64,000 nt of DNA from Hymenobacter sp. J193 (lineage in GTDB: Bacteria; Bacteroidota; Bacteroidia; Cytophagales; Hymenobacteraceae): assembly GCF_024700075.1 (NCBI RefSeq), contig NZ_JAJONE010000001.1:372001-436000 (forward strand), read 5' to 3'. Position numbers and translations under genes: made by a program. Under the pieces are notes generated by a model, which ran no database searches, had not been told where the DNA came from, and saw only the letters and a program-made list of their open reading frames with translations. Numbering within the stretch: position 1 is the stretch's first letter; every line of letters begins with the position of its first letter. Positions 54,209 through 62,019 of this stretch are shown in pieces.

Positions 54209-54967
54209 ATGCTAGTTTTTCTCTCTCTTCGAACAGGCCACTTCGTCTGCTTTGCATTTGTACTACTGCTGCTCAGCGGCGCCGCTTCCTCCACCCTGGC
54301 CCAAAAGCCCGATACTACCATTGTCCGCTACAGCGGGCAGCTTACGGGGCAGTACACGTCGGGGGGCGTGAACCGGGCGCTGTTCTCTACTGTGCATAAC
54401 GTGACGCTGCTGCGCGGCATGCACTTTGGCGCGCCCGTGATGGGCAGCTTTGCCTACGGCAAGCAGGACCGGCGGCTCAAGGAGCGGGAATTTCTGCTCA
54501 ACGCCACGCCCTACTACTGGAAAGGCCATTTCCGCTTCTACGGTATTGGGGGCTACGAGCGCAGCAACCTGCGCGGCATCGACAACCGCACGCAGCTGGG
54601 CGCGGGGCCGGGCTGGGCGTTCTACCAGGATTCGCTGGGGCGGGAGGTAGCCCTGAGCAACCTCATCATCCGGGAGGCCACATACTTTCAGGACAACTCC
54701 AGTCGGAAAGTCACGCGCAGCTCGGCCCGCCTGAAGGTGGTGTACAGCTACCGTGTCTTCAGCCTCACAGCCAACACGTTTTACCTGCCCAACCTTCAGG
54801 ATTTCGATGACTACCGCTTCAGCCAGCTTACCACGCTGGCCCTGCGCTTCACCTCGCGGCTGGCCATTACGGGAACTTACGCCTATACCTTCGAAAGCCG
54901 CGTGCTGGAAGGCAAGCCCAACGACAACACCAACGTAACCGTGGGCGTAGCTTACAGCACGAAGTAG
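54209..54967 (+). CDS. DUF481-like outer-membrane beta-barrel
   Basis: 252 aa; signal peptide ending TLAQ. Alternating aromatic/polar strands (PYYWKGHFRFYGIGGYERSN, GPGWAFYQDS, YSYRVFSLTANTFYLP) and C-terminal VGVAYSTK fit a small DUF481/YdiY-type barrel. Function unknown. The divergent AT-rich gene starts 48 bases away. Confidence 0.72.
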   Translation: MLVFLSLRTGHFVCFAFVLLLLSGAASSTLAQKPDTTIVRYSGQLTGQYTSGGVNRALFSTVHNVTLLRGMHFGAPVMGSFAYGKQDRRLKEREFLLNATPYYWKGHFRFYGIGGYERSNLRGIDNRTQLGAGPGWAFYQDSLGREVALSNLIIREATYFQDNSSRKVTRSSARLKVVYSYRVFSLTANTFYLPNLQDFDDYRFSQLTTLALRFTSRLAITGTYAYTFESRVLEGKPNDNTNVTVGVAYSTK

Positions 54968-55003
54968 CTGCGCACAGTCACTCAACGCCTCAATTCATCA
55001 ACT

Positions 55004-55157
55004 GTCATTGCGAGCGGCGCGAAGCAATCCGTCCTGAGTAACGCTCAAAACATCCAAATGTAAAACGCCCTTTTCCGTTACAATGGAAAAGGGCTTTCTA
55101 CATTTTAAGGGTTGTCACATTGTCCAAGGCAGATTGCTTCGAACCGCTCGCAATGAC
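55004..55157. repeat. GTCAT-GAGC inverted repeat pair around a terminator
   Basis: Arms 55004-55029 and 55132-55157 (26 nt, two mismatches), starting GTCATTGCGAGC...; between them a hairpin AAAACGCCCTTTTCC / GGAAAAGGGC-TTT (about 55062-55102) works as terminator of the DUF481 gene. MITE-like. Confidence 0.88.
55062..55102 (+). terminator. Terminator within inverted repeat
   Basis: Stem GCCCTTTTCC / GGAAAAGGGC around loop GTTACAAT, followed by a T-rich stretch. Confidence 0.8.
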
Positions 55158-55168
55158 CTATTGGTGTG

Positions 55169-55819
55169 CTACTGCTTCGCGCCGCACTCGGCGCAGAACC
55201 GCTGCTCAGCCTTAACGGCAGCCCCGCAGTCGGCGCAGAATTTGGCTTTGGTAGCAGCGGCGGTGTTGGTAGTGCCGCAATCGGGGCAGAACTTCTGCCC
55301 TGGGGCGAGCTTGGCGCTGCACTTGGGGCACTGCGTGAGACTGGCGCGGCCCAGGAAATCCAGCTCTTTGGTGTAGTCCTGCTCCCGGGTTTTGGTATGG
55401 ATCTGCTCTCGGGCGGCCTGGCGCTGCTGGGCGGTCAACTCCTCCTGCTCGTCGGGGGCGCAGTCCTCGCAGAGGCCGGCCGAGTGGTTCCAGCACACGT
55501 CGGGGCATACCCAGTGGCCGCAGCGGGTGCACTGCTTGAAGTGGTTTTTACCTTCCTGCACGGCCGTTTCCAGGGCGTCGTCGTGGGCCTTGCCGCCGAT
55601 GGCGCGCTGCACGTGGTAGGCGGCGTTGCCGACATCGTGGAAATGACCGCCGAACAGGCTGCCAGCCGCCCGCAGCAGCTCCCCGGCAATACCAACCTTG
55701 TTGGGCAGAAACCGCGACATATGCCCGTTGCGGCACTTGTCACAGTAAAATTTAAACTGGAAGCCCTTGTCGGTGCTAAGGTCGTCGTGGTTGGCGACGA
55801 ACTGAATCATGTTGCTCAT
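55169..55819 (-). CDS. Zinc-ribbon protein
   Basis: 216 aa, cytoplasmic. Several CxxC zinc sites: FYCDKCRNGH, QCTRCGHWVCPDVCWN, CEDC, then CPKCSAKLAPGQKFCPDCG and two repeated FCADCGAAV / FCAECGAKQ ribbons at the C-terminus. Presumed scaffold or nucleic-acid contact role; not recognised further. Ends next to an inverted repeat. Confidence 0.85.
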   Translation of the reverse strand: MSNMIQFVANHDDLSTDKGFQFKFYCDKCRNGHMSRFLPNKVGIAGELLRAAGSLFGGHFHDVGNAAYHVQRAIGGKAHDDALETAVQEGKNHFKQCTRCGHWVCPDVCWNHSAGLCEDCAPDEQEELTAQQRQAAREQIHTKTREQDYTKELDFLGRASLTQCPKCSAKLAPGQKFCPDCGTTNTAAATKAKFCADCGAAVKAEQRFCAECGAKQ

Positions 55820-56094
55820 AGCAGAGGGTAGAAGTGGTCGGCGGGGCGAAAATACGGATTACCCTCAGTCTGTTCTATTCTTCGATATTCTAGATTATTC
55901 AGGTTGGGTCTGCACCAACAAAAGTTTGAGGCCATTAAATATGGCCGCATCCAACGTCATCTGGTATAACTGTTCTAAGGGCCTATGCTTAACATCATTG
56001 AGGCGACGGAATACTTTTTCCTCTCTGACGATACTTTGGATAAGCTTGCCCTCAGCGTCCAGTAGATCCAACTGGATGCTTACTCGTATTTCTA

Positions 56095-56888
56095 GGAGGT
56101 GTTAACAGTAGGTGTTAAGTTTGGGTATGGAGTACATGCTGACAGATGTGCAATGGGCGCGGATTGCGCCGCTGCTACCGGGCCGCGAGGGCACCAAAGG
56201 CGGGCGGGGTCAGGACAATCGACGCTTTGTGGAGGCGGTGCTGTGGCTGACACGCAATGGCTGCCGGTGGCGGGCCCTGCCGACCGAATGGGGCAACTGG
56301 CACACGACCTACACGCGCTTCCAGCGCTGGACGGCCTCCGGCGTGTGGGCCCGGGTGCTGGCGGCTGTGCAACAGGACGACGCGCTGCACACGCTGCTGG
56401 TGGACTCCACCACCGTGCGGGCGCACCAGCATGCCAGCGGGGCACGCAAAAAAACGGGCCGCAAGCCCTCGGGCGCAGCCGCGGCGGGCTGACGAGCAAG
56501 CTGCACGCGGTGGCCGACGCGCGGGGCCGTTTCGTGCGCGGCGCCCTGACAGCGGGCCAGCGGCACGATGCCCCGCAGGCGTTGCCGCTGCTCGACGGGT
56601 TGAGCCCGGCGTATGTCGTGGCCGACCGTGGCTACGATTCCGACCAGTTCGTCGCGGCCCTGGCCGCCCGCGGCACCTGTGCCGTGATTCCGCCTCGGCG
56701 CAAGCGCCGACACCCGCGCGCCTACGACGTGGCCCGCTATGCCCAGCGCCACCCCGTTGAGCGGCTCTTTAGCCGACTCAAGCAGTTTCGCCGTGTGGCC
56801 ACGCGCTACGACAAGCTCGATGCGCATTTTCTGGCCTTTGTTCATCTGGCCGCAACCGTGCTCTGGTTGCGCGACTGTTAACACTTCC
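56095..56888 (+). mobile_element. IS5-family insertion sequence, two-frame type (794 bp)
   Basis: Inverted ends GGAGGTGTTAACAGT (left) and GGAAGTGTTAACAGT (right, complement; one mismatch). TA duplicated at 56093-56094 and 56889-56890. Distinct from the other two IS5-family elements. Confidence 0.93.
56127..56881 (+). CDS. IS5-family transposase with predicted -1 frameshift
   Basis: Frame A (56127-56492) contains LTDVQWARIAPLLPG, NGCRWRALPTEWGNW and the first catalytic Asp in LLVDSTTVRAH. Frame B (offset -1, to 56881) has SKLHAVADARG, VVADRGYDSDQ (second Asp) and HPVERLFSRLKQFRRVATRY (Glu). They join at a run of seven A (56448-56454), giving ARKKNGPQALGRSRGGLTSK. Stop codon lies in the right inverted repeat. 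Programmed slippage is the normal mechanism in this subgroup. Confidence 0.9.
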
Positions 56889-57299
56889 TAGATTTTCGCT
56901 GATAAGCGTAGCTCCAAATAGCTGGTAGGCTTCGCGGACCTGACACCGCAAGGTAGTTGCAGGAGTACCAGCGTCGCCATGAAAGCCGTTGCGCAACAAC
57001 GTTTGCATACGCACCTGTTGCTCGGGTGTTAGGACGGGCCATACCTGGTCCAGTTGGCCAGGCATCGAAAACAGCGGTAGCTTCAGCGGCCGGTCGGATA
57101 CTTGAGGTCGAGCATCCTCAACGTCTATTTTGGTTACGTGGTACCAATAAATTCCTGCTGGCCCCGTCGCAACGAGCTGTTGTGCAGCCGGTGCCGATGG
57201 TAAGCTATTGAGTGAAGCAGGCTGTGCGACCACACGAAAACCTATTAGCAACAGGCAAAAAACACTCAAATGCCGAAAACAGTGTTTAAGTAAACTCAC

Positions 57300-57472
57300 A
57301 GAATAACTTCTCAGTGTATTGTTCAGGAATAAGTATGGGCCGGTGTAAGATGGTGCATAACCGGTAATATCGGCGCCGCTACAGAAAAATTATCTAGCTC
57401 CGATTAAACGCCCGCCCGCCCCGCGCCTCTAATAGCCTGCACACCGCCCGCCTCTACCCTACCTTCGCCTGC
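57300..57472. other. Leader of ECF sigma operon
   Basis: Divergent spacer. TACCTTCG (57460-57467) is a one-mismatch -7 box five bases before the TTG start of the sigma gene. Nothing else was recognised. Confidence 0.45.
57460..57467 (+). promoter_or_regulatory. Predicted -7 box of sigma gene
   Basis: TACCTTCG, one mismatch; followed by CCTGC then TTG. Supports the non-ATG start and a near-leaderless transcript. Confidence 0.4.
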
Positions 57473-58024
57473 TTGGAAGATCAGGAAATCCTCATCAAGT
57501 TTCGTGACCCGGCCTCCCGCAACGTGGCCTTCAACCAGCTGGTGCGCAAGTACCAGAGCAAGGTGTACTGGCACGTGCGCAAGATGGTGGTCGACCACGA
57601 CGATGCCGATGACCTGGTGCAGGATACCTTCGTGAAGGTGTGGAACCACCTGGAAAGCTTCCGCCAGGATGCCTCCCTCTATACCTGGATTTACCGCATT
57701 GCCACCAACGAGTGCCTGAGCTTTCTGCAAAGCAAGCGGCGCCGGTTTTTCCTGCCCCTCAACGACGTGGGCGCCGAGCTGGCACAAAAGCTGGAAGCCG
57801 ACGAGCAGTTGGCCGGCGACGAAGTAGAGCTGAAGCTGCAGAAAGCCATCCTGCGCCTGCCCGACAAGCAGCGCCTGGTGTTCAACCTGCGCTATTACGA
57901 CGAAATGCCCTACGAGCAGATGGCCGAGGTAACGGGCACGTCCGTAGGCGCGCTCAAGGCCTCTTACCACCACGCCGTCAAAAAAGTAGAGCAGTACGTG
58001 ACCCAGCATTCCCTGACCAATTAA
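57473..58024 (+). CDS. ECF RNA polymerase sigma factor
   Basis: 183 aa from TTG 57473 (MEDQEILIKFRDP is the conserved family start; no ATG fits). Sigma2 region: NVAFNQLVRKYQSKVYWHV, and DADDLVQDTFVKVWNHLESF binds core RNA polymerase and the -10 region. Sigma4: RLPDKQRLVFNLRYYDEMPY, then helix-turn-helix TSVGALKASYHHAVKKVE. Operon with a membrane protein and a Spy/CpxP-like periplasmic protein, suggesting an envelope-stress circuit. Confidence 0.92.
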   Translation: MEDQEILIKFRDPASRNVAFNQLVRKYQSKVYWHVRKMVVDHDDADDLVQDTFVKVWNHLESFRQDASLYTWIYRIATNECLSFLQSKRRRFFLPLNDVGAELAQKLEADEQLAGDEVELKLQKAILRLPDKQRLVFNLRYYDEMPYEQMAEVTGTSVGALKASYHHAVKKVEQYVTQHSLTN

Positions 58025-58055
58025 ACCCGACGCCCCCGGCCGCCTCTAACCGCCT

Positions 58056-58493
58056 ATGAACACTCCTTTCCGTCTGGATGAACACCGGCGCCGGCCGCAC
58101 CCGCCGCTGGCCGCACCCCCGGACCGCTACTTCGAGCAGCTGCCCGCCCGCGTAATGCAGCGCGTGCAGCCCAGTGCCGCACCAGCCTGGGGCTGGCTCA
58201 CGGCGTTGTCGGCGCCGCTGCGCACGGCGCTGGCCTCGGTGGTAGTATTGGGGGGCTTTGCAGTCTCGTTTTTCCTGAGCCCGACGCCGGATGTGGCGGC
58301 TATTTCGCTGGCGCAGGTCCCGCAGGATGAGCTGGTACAGTACCTGCTGGCATCCGACCAGCGCGTGACCCTGGCCGACCTGGCGGAGCTGCCCGCAGCC
58401 GTTGCCCTTGGCAACGAACCGTATCTGCAGGCCACGCCCGATGAGCTCCAACACGCGCTGGACGCGCTGCCCGCCGACGAAGTGTACTTCTAA
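58056..58493 (+). CDS. Single-pass membrane protein, probable anti-sigma partner
   Basis: 145 aa. Cytoplasmic N-terminus (about 1-55), one membrane segment (TALASVVVLGGFAVSFFLS), and a periplasmic C-terminus. Position right after an ECF sigma gene and topology match anti-sigma factors, but no clear ZAS motif (HxxxCxxC) is visible. Could also be a general membrane adaptor. Sigma, this gene and the Spy-like gene are in the same orientation with gaps of about 23-31 bases. Confidence 0.7.
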   Translation: MNTPFRLDEHRRRPHPPLAAPPDRYFEQLPARVMQRVQPSAAPAWGWLTALSAPLRTALASVVVLGGFAVSFFLSPTPDVAAISLAQVPQDELVQYLLASDQRVTLADLAELPAAVALGNEPYLQATPDELQHALDALPADEVYF

Positions 58494-58516
58494 CTTGCCT
58501 TTTGCTTCCCGCTGAC

Positions 58517-58978
58517 ATGAAATACCTTTCTCACTATCTCACTCTGGCTTTGCTGCTGTTGCTGCCATTAGCCTCTCAGGCCCAGGGCGGCCGCCGGGGC
58601 GAACGGCTCAACCAGCTTGAAAGCGCCAAAATTGCTTTCCTAACTGATAAGCTGACCCTCACCCCGGAGCAGGCCCAGCGCTTCTGGCCGGTCTACAACG
58701 AGTACAGCGACAAGCGCCGCGACCTGAACCGCCGCCAGCGCCAGCTCCGCACCGACAGCCCCGAAAACCTTACCGACCAGCAGCTGCGCGACAACCTGCG
58801 CCAGGCCCTGACCCTGCGCCAGCAGGAAGTAGATCTGGAAAAAGACTACTTCGAGCGGTTTCAGAAAGTCATCAGCATCCGCCAGACGGCTAACCTGTTC
58901 GTGGCCGAGCGCCAGTTCACCAAGCAGGTTCTGCAGCGCGTAGCCAACCGCCGCGGCGGCAGTGAAATGGTGAGATAG
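58517..58978 (+). CDS. Spy/CpxP-like periplasmic protein
   Basis: 153 aa from ATG 58517; signal peptide ending ASQAQGG. Helical body with LTLTPEQAQRFWPVYNEYS, an LTxxQ-type motif region of the Spy/CpxP superfamily, chaperones or metal-binding envelope sensors. Last codons (EMVR) and TAG stop lie in the left arm of a hairpin repeat, so they may be repeat-derived. Third gene of the sigma operon. Confidence 0.82.
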   Translation: MKYLSHYLTLALLLLLPLASQAQGGRRGERLNQLESAKIAFLTDKLTLTPEQAQRFWPVYNEYSDKRRDLNRRQRQLRTDSPENLTDQQLRDNLRQALTLRQQEVDLEKDYFERFQKVISIRQTANLFVAERQFTKQVLQRVANRRGGSEMVR

Positions 58979-59055
58979 TGAAATGGTGAGTTTGACGTTC
59001 GGCTGGCGCCACTTGCGCAGTTAGAACGTCAAACTTACCATTTCACTATCTCACC
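58969..59055. repeat. Long hairpin, covarying family, copy 2
   Basis: Arms 58969-59000 and 59024-59055 (32 nt, one mismatch), loop 23 bases with core CTGGCGCCACTTGCGC. The left arm overlaps the stop codon of the Spy-like gene; another copy of AGTGAAATGG precedes it. Confidence 0.93.
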
Positions 59056-59062
59056 GCTGGCG

Positions 59063-59070
59063 TACCTTTG
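59063..59070 (+). promoter_or_regulatory. -7 box placed for a leaderless aminotransferase mRNA
   Basis: TACCTTTG (exact), then CGGC, then ATG 59075; TTTC at 59041-59044 gives a near -33 match, contributed by the hairpin right arm. Confidence 0.6.
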
Positions 59071-59074
59071 CGGC

Positions 59075-60274
59075 ATGCTTACGCCCCGCCAGCTGTTCCT
59101 GCGCCATCAGGCCCAAACCTCCGATTTCCCATTGCTGCTTGAAATTGAGCGGGCCGAAGGCGTGTATATGTACGGGCCCGAGGGCCGCCGCTACCTCGAT
59201 TTGATTTCGGGCATTGGAGTGAGCAACGTGGGGCACCGGCATCCGCGCGTTATCGAAGCCATTCAGCGGCAGCTCGATAAGTACCTGCACCTGATGGTGT
59301 ACGGAGAGTTGGTGCAGGCCCCACCGGCCGAGCTGGCCCACGCCCTGCACCAAACTCTCCCGCCCCGCCTCGATTCCGTGTACTTCACCAACTCCGGCAC
59401 CGAGGCCGTGGAAGGTGCCCTTAAGCTGGCCAAGCGCCACACCGGCCGCACCGGGCTGGTCAGCTGCCACCGGGCCTATCACGGCTCCACCCAGGGCGCG
59501 CTTTCCGTCACGGGCTCCGAGGATTTCAAGCGCAGCTACCGCCCCCTGCTGCCCGACGTGCAGCACATTGAATTCAACTCCCTGGCTGATCTGCAGCTGA
59601 TTACCCGGCACACCGCCGCCGTGATTGTAGAAACGGTGCAAGGCGAAGCGGGCGTGCGGGTACCGGAAACCGGTTACCTGACGGCGCTGCGGCAGCGCTG
59701 CACCGAGGTAGGCGCCCTACTGATTCTGGATGAAATTCAGTGCGGTTTCGGGCGCACGGGCACCTTCTGGGCTTTCGAGCAGTTCGGCATCGAGCCCGAT
59801 ATTCTGCTCACGGCCAAAGGCATGGGCGGCGGCATGCCCATCGGGGCGTTTATCGCACCTCAGGAAATTATGGCAGGCTTTAAGTCGGACCCGATTCTGG
59901 GGCACCTGACTACGTTTGGCGGGCATCCGGTATCCTGCGCGGCGGCGCTGGCCACGCTGCGCGTCATTCAGGAAGAAAACCTGCTGGCGGACGTCACGGA
60001 AAAAGCCGCCCGGTTCCGGCGGCTTTTGCGGCACCCAGCCATCCAGGCGGTGCGCGGGTGCGGACTGCTGATAGCCGTGGAGTTCGAGTCTTTCGCAGTG
60101 CTGAAGCCCATCATCGACCGGGCGCTGGCCCACGAAGGCATCCTCACCGACTGGTTCCTGTTCTGCGACAATTCCCTGCGGCTAGCCCCTCCACTTACCA
60201 TCACCCACGAGGAAATAGATGAAGCCTGCGCCGCGCTGCTGCGCGCCGTAGCATTTGTCACGGACCAAGAGTAG
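59075..60274 (+). CDS. Class III PLP aminotransferase (ornithine/acetylornithine type)
   Basis: 399 aa. PLP lysine in LTAKGMGGGMPIGAF (Lys about residue 248); Asp of LLILDEIQCGFGRTG pairs with PLP nitrogen; FTNSGTEAVEGALKLAKRHT and SCHRAYHGSTQGALS are cofactor phosphate contacts. Transfers amino groups from omega-amino compounds, possibly acetylornithine or ornithine; substrate cannot be fixed without context. Neighbours do not form an arginine cluster, so an ornithine- or GABA-like role is possible. Probably leaderless. Confidence 0.93.
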   Translation: MLTPRQLFLRHQAQTSDFPLLLEIERAEGVYMYGPEGRRYLDLISGIGVSNVGHRHPRVIEAIQRQLDKYLHLMVYGELVQAPPAELAHALHQTLPPRLDSVYFTNSGTEAVEGALKLAKRHTGRTGLVSCHRAYHGSTQGALSVTGSEDFKRSYRPLLPDVQHIEFNSLADLQLITRHTAAVIVETVQGEAGVRVPETGYLTALRQRCTEVGALLILDEIQCGFGRTGTFWAFEQFGIEPDILLTAKGMGGGMPIGAFIAPQEIMAGFKSDPILGHLTTFGGHPVSCAAALATLRVIQEENLLADVTEKAARFRRLLRHPAIQAVRGCGLLIAVEFESFAVLKPIIDRALAHEGILTDWFLFCDNSLRLAPPLTITHEEIDEACAALLRAVAFVTDQE

Positions 60275-60282
60275 CGGGTAGC

Positions 60283-60732
60283 TTAGTGAGGGCCCAGGCC
60301 TTCGTTGTAGTTCAGGAAGCTCTGCGACTCTTCTTTGATTCTTTCGCGGGGCAGGCCATCCTTCACGCCCAGGGAGATTTTGCGCACCAGCACGCCCACA
60401 ATGGCTTTGCGGAAGCCCAGCTTCTCGGCCATATCAATGCAGAAGTCCATTTCGTTGTCGTCTACCACGCCGTCGGCCAGCATCATGTCCACCAGGTCAA
60501 AGATCTGGTCGAACCGCTCGGAGTCGTTATCGGGCACGAGCATAGTGCGGTCGTGGGCGTGAGCCACCAGATTACGCACATCGTCGGCGCGTACGCCGTT
60601 CTTTTTGCCCACTGCCACTATGAAATTCATTTCGCGCTCATCGATGTGACCATCAGCTTTGGCCAGCGCGACCAGGTTAGCCAAGTGGCTTTTGACTTTT
60701 TTCGTCTGTTCGCTTTCGAAAAAACCAAACAT
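60283..60732 (-). CDS. TerB-family protein
   Basis: 149 aa from ATG 60732 (MFGFFESEQTKKVKSHL). All-helical TerB-like domain with acidic metal-binding positions: AKADGHIDEREMNFI and MLADGVVDDNEMDFCIDMA form two similar half-repeats. TerB proteins bind divalent metal and link to membrane stress. Upstream codons to 60834 are not conserved-looking. Confidence 0.82.
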   Translation of the reverse strand: MFGFFESEQTKKVKSHLANLVALAKADGHIDEREMNFIVAVGKKNGVRADDVRNLVAHAHDRTMLVPDNDSERFDQIFDLVDMMLADGVVDDNEMDFCIDMAEKLGFRKAIVGVLVRKISLGVKDGLPRERIKEESQSFLNYNEGLGPH

Positions 60733-60950
60733 AGCAGTGGGAGTGCTTAAAACGGTGAAAATGAGAAAGAAGAAGCGGCAGCGCGTGCCATAGGACGCAA
60801 GGTGGAATATAGCAGTTCGGCCTTCAGGAAGCAATACGGAATTGCCGAAAAAACAGCCAACTCCACAATTTACAAGTTGATTTTAACGTACTTCGCAACA
60901 TTTGCGTGGGCTGCCGTGGCCGCCTGCATAGTACTTGGCACCAGACTTAC

Positions 60951-61922
60951 ATGAAACGAATAGGAGTTTTTACCAGCGGCGGCGACTCGCCGGGCATGAA
61001 CGCCTGCATCCGCGCCGTGGTTCGCACGGCCGTTTATCACGGAATTGAAGTGTATGGCATCATGCGCGGCTACAGCGGCATGATCAAGGGCGAGTTTGTG
61101 CGCCTAGACTCGGCCTCCGTGTCCAACACCATCCAGAAGGGCGGCACTATCCTTAAATCGGCCCGCTCGCAGAAGTTCCAAACCAAAGAAGGCCGCCAGC
61201 AGGCGTTCGACCAGCTCGTGAACAACGGCATCGAAGGACTGGTGGCCATTGGCGGCAACGGTACCTTCACCGGCGCTACCCTGTTTGAGGAAGAGTTCGG
61301 CATTCCGACAGTAGGCGCCCCCGGTACCATCGACAACGACCTGTACGGCACCGACTACACCATTGGCTACGATACGGCGGTGAATACGGCCTTGGAGGCC
61401 ATCGACAAAATCCGCGACACGGCTGACTCGCACGACCGGTGCTTTTTCGTGGAAGTAATGGGCCGAGACTCGGGCTACATTGCCATTCCGTGCGCTATTG
61501 GCGGCGGGGCTGAAATTGTGATGGTGCCCGAAACCAAGCTTTCCACCGAAGCCGTCATCGACAGCCTGCGCTCCAGCTGGGACCGGTCTAAAACGTCGTT
61601 TATCGTTATCGTGGCCGAGGGGGACGAGGAAGGCAACGCCCACGCCGTGGCCAAGCAGGTGAAGGAGGCCATTCCGCAGCTTGATACCCGCGTTACCATT
61701 ATCGGGCACATTCAGCGCGGTGGAGCCCCTTCCGCCGCCGACCGAATGCTGGCCTCGCAGATCGGCATTGCTGCCGTGGAAGGCCTTATGAACGGCATGC
61801 GCAACGTAATGGCTGGCATCGTAGACCGCAAGCTGGTGTATACGCCCTTCAAAGACACCATCTATAAGAAGAAGCTCATCAACCAGAGCTTCATGCGCAT
61901 GGTGGACATCCTGAGCGTCTAG
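60951..61922 (+). CDS. pfkA: ATP-dependent 6-phosphofructokinase
   Basis: 323 aa from ATG 60951 (MKRIGVFTSGGDSPGMNACI). Glycolytic phosphorylation of fructose-6-phosphate. Substrate and catalytic motifs: PGTIDNDLYGTDYTIGYDTA (catalytic Asp of TIDND), RDTADSHDRCFFVEVMGR, and GHIQRGGAPSAADR. The GGDGS loop of E. coli PfkA is here IGGNGTFTGA, so the metal-binding Asp is replaced by Asn. Stop at 61922 lies next to a hairpin repeat. The frame upstream to 60906 is not family-like. Confidence 0.95.
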   Translation: MKRIGVFTSGGDSPGMNACIRAVVRTAVYHGIEVYGIMRGYSGMIKGEFVRLDSASVSNTIQKGGTILKSARSQKFQTKEGRQQAFDQLVNNGIEGLVAIGGNGTFTGATLFEEEFGIPTVGAPGTIDNDLYGTDYTIGYDTAVNTALEAIDKIRDTADSHDRCFFVEVMGRDSGYIAIPCAIGGGAEIVMVPETKLSTEAVIDSLRSSWDRSKTSFIVIVAEGDEEGNAHAVAKQVKEAIPQLDTRVTIIGHIQRGGAPSAADRMLASQIGIAAVEGLMNGMRNVMAGIVDRKLVYTPFKDTIYKKKLINQSFMRMVDILSV

Positions 61923-61927
61923 CAGCA

Positions 61928-62019
61928 GTGAGATGGTGAAGTGGTGAGTTGACGTTCTGACGGCGAAATCTGCGCAAGTGGCGCAATCAGAAAATCAACT
62001 CACCACTTCACCATCTCAC
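61928..62019. repeat. Long hairpin, covarying family, copy 3
   Basis: Arms 61928-61959 and 61988-62019 (32 nt, two mismatches), loop 28 bases (rich in TGCGC/GGCG). It begins five bases after the pfkA stop and its right arm contains the miaA stop codon (62016-62018). Probably works as a bidirectional barrier between these convergent genes. Confidence 0.93.

Larger units (their letters stand above)
55895..57299 (-). pseudogene. Secreted protein gene interrupted by an IS element
   Basis: The frame from ATG 57299 (signal peptide ending VVAQP; then ... REAYQLFGATLISENL) runs into the IS at 56095-56888. After removing the IS and one TA target copy, the frame continues exactly: ENLEIRVSIQLDLLDAEGKL ... 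and ends at TAA 55895-55897 with no other defect. The rebuilt protein is about 200 aa, with a secreted N-terminus, and is not recognised. So this is a recent insertional knock-out. The ORF overlapping the IS is only the fusion into IS sequence. Confidence 0.9.

Noticed and set aside
54263..54985. Minus-strand frame opposite the DUF481-like gene
   Set aside because: Antisense shadow; the plus-strand product has a signal peptide and strand pattern.
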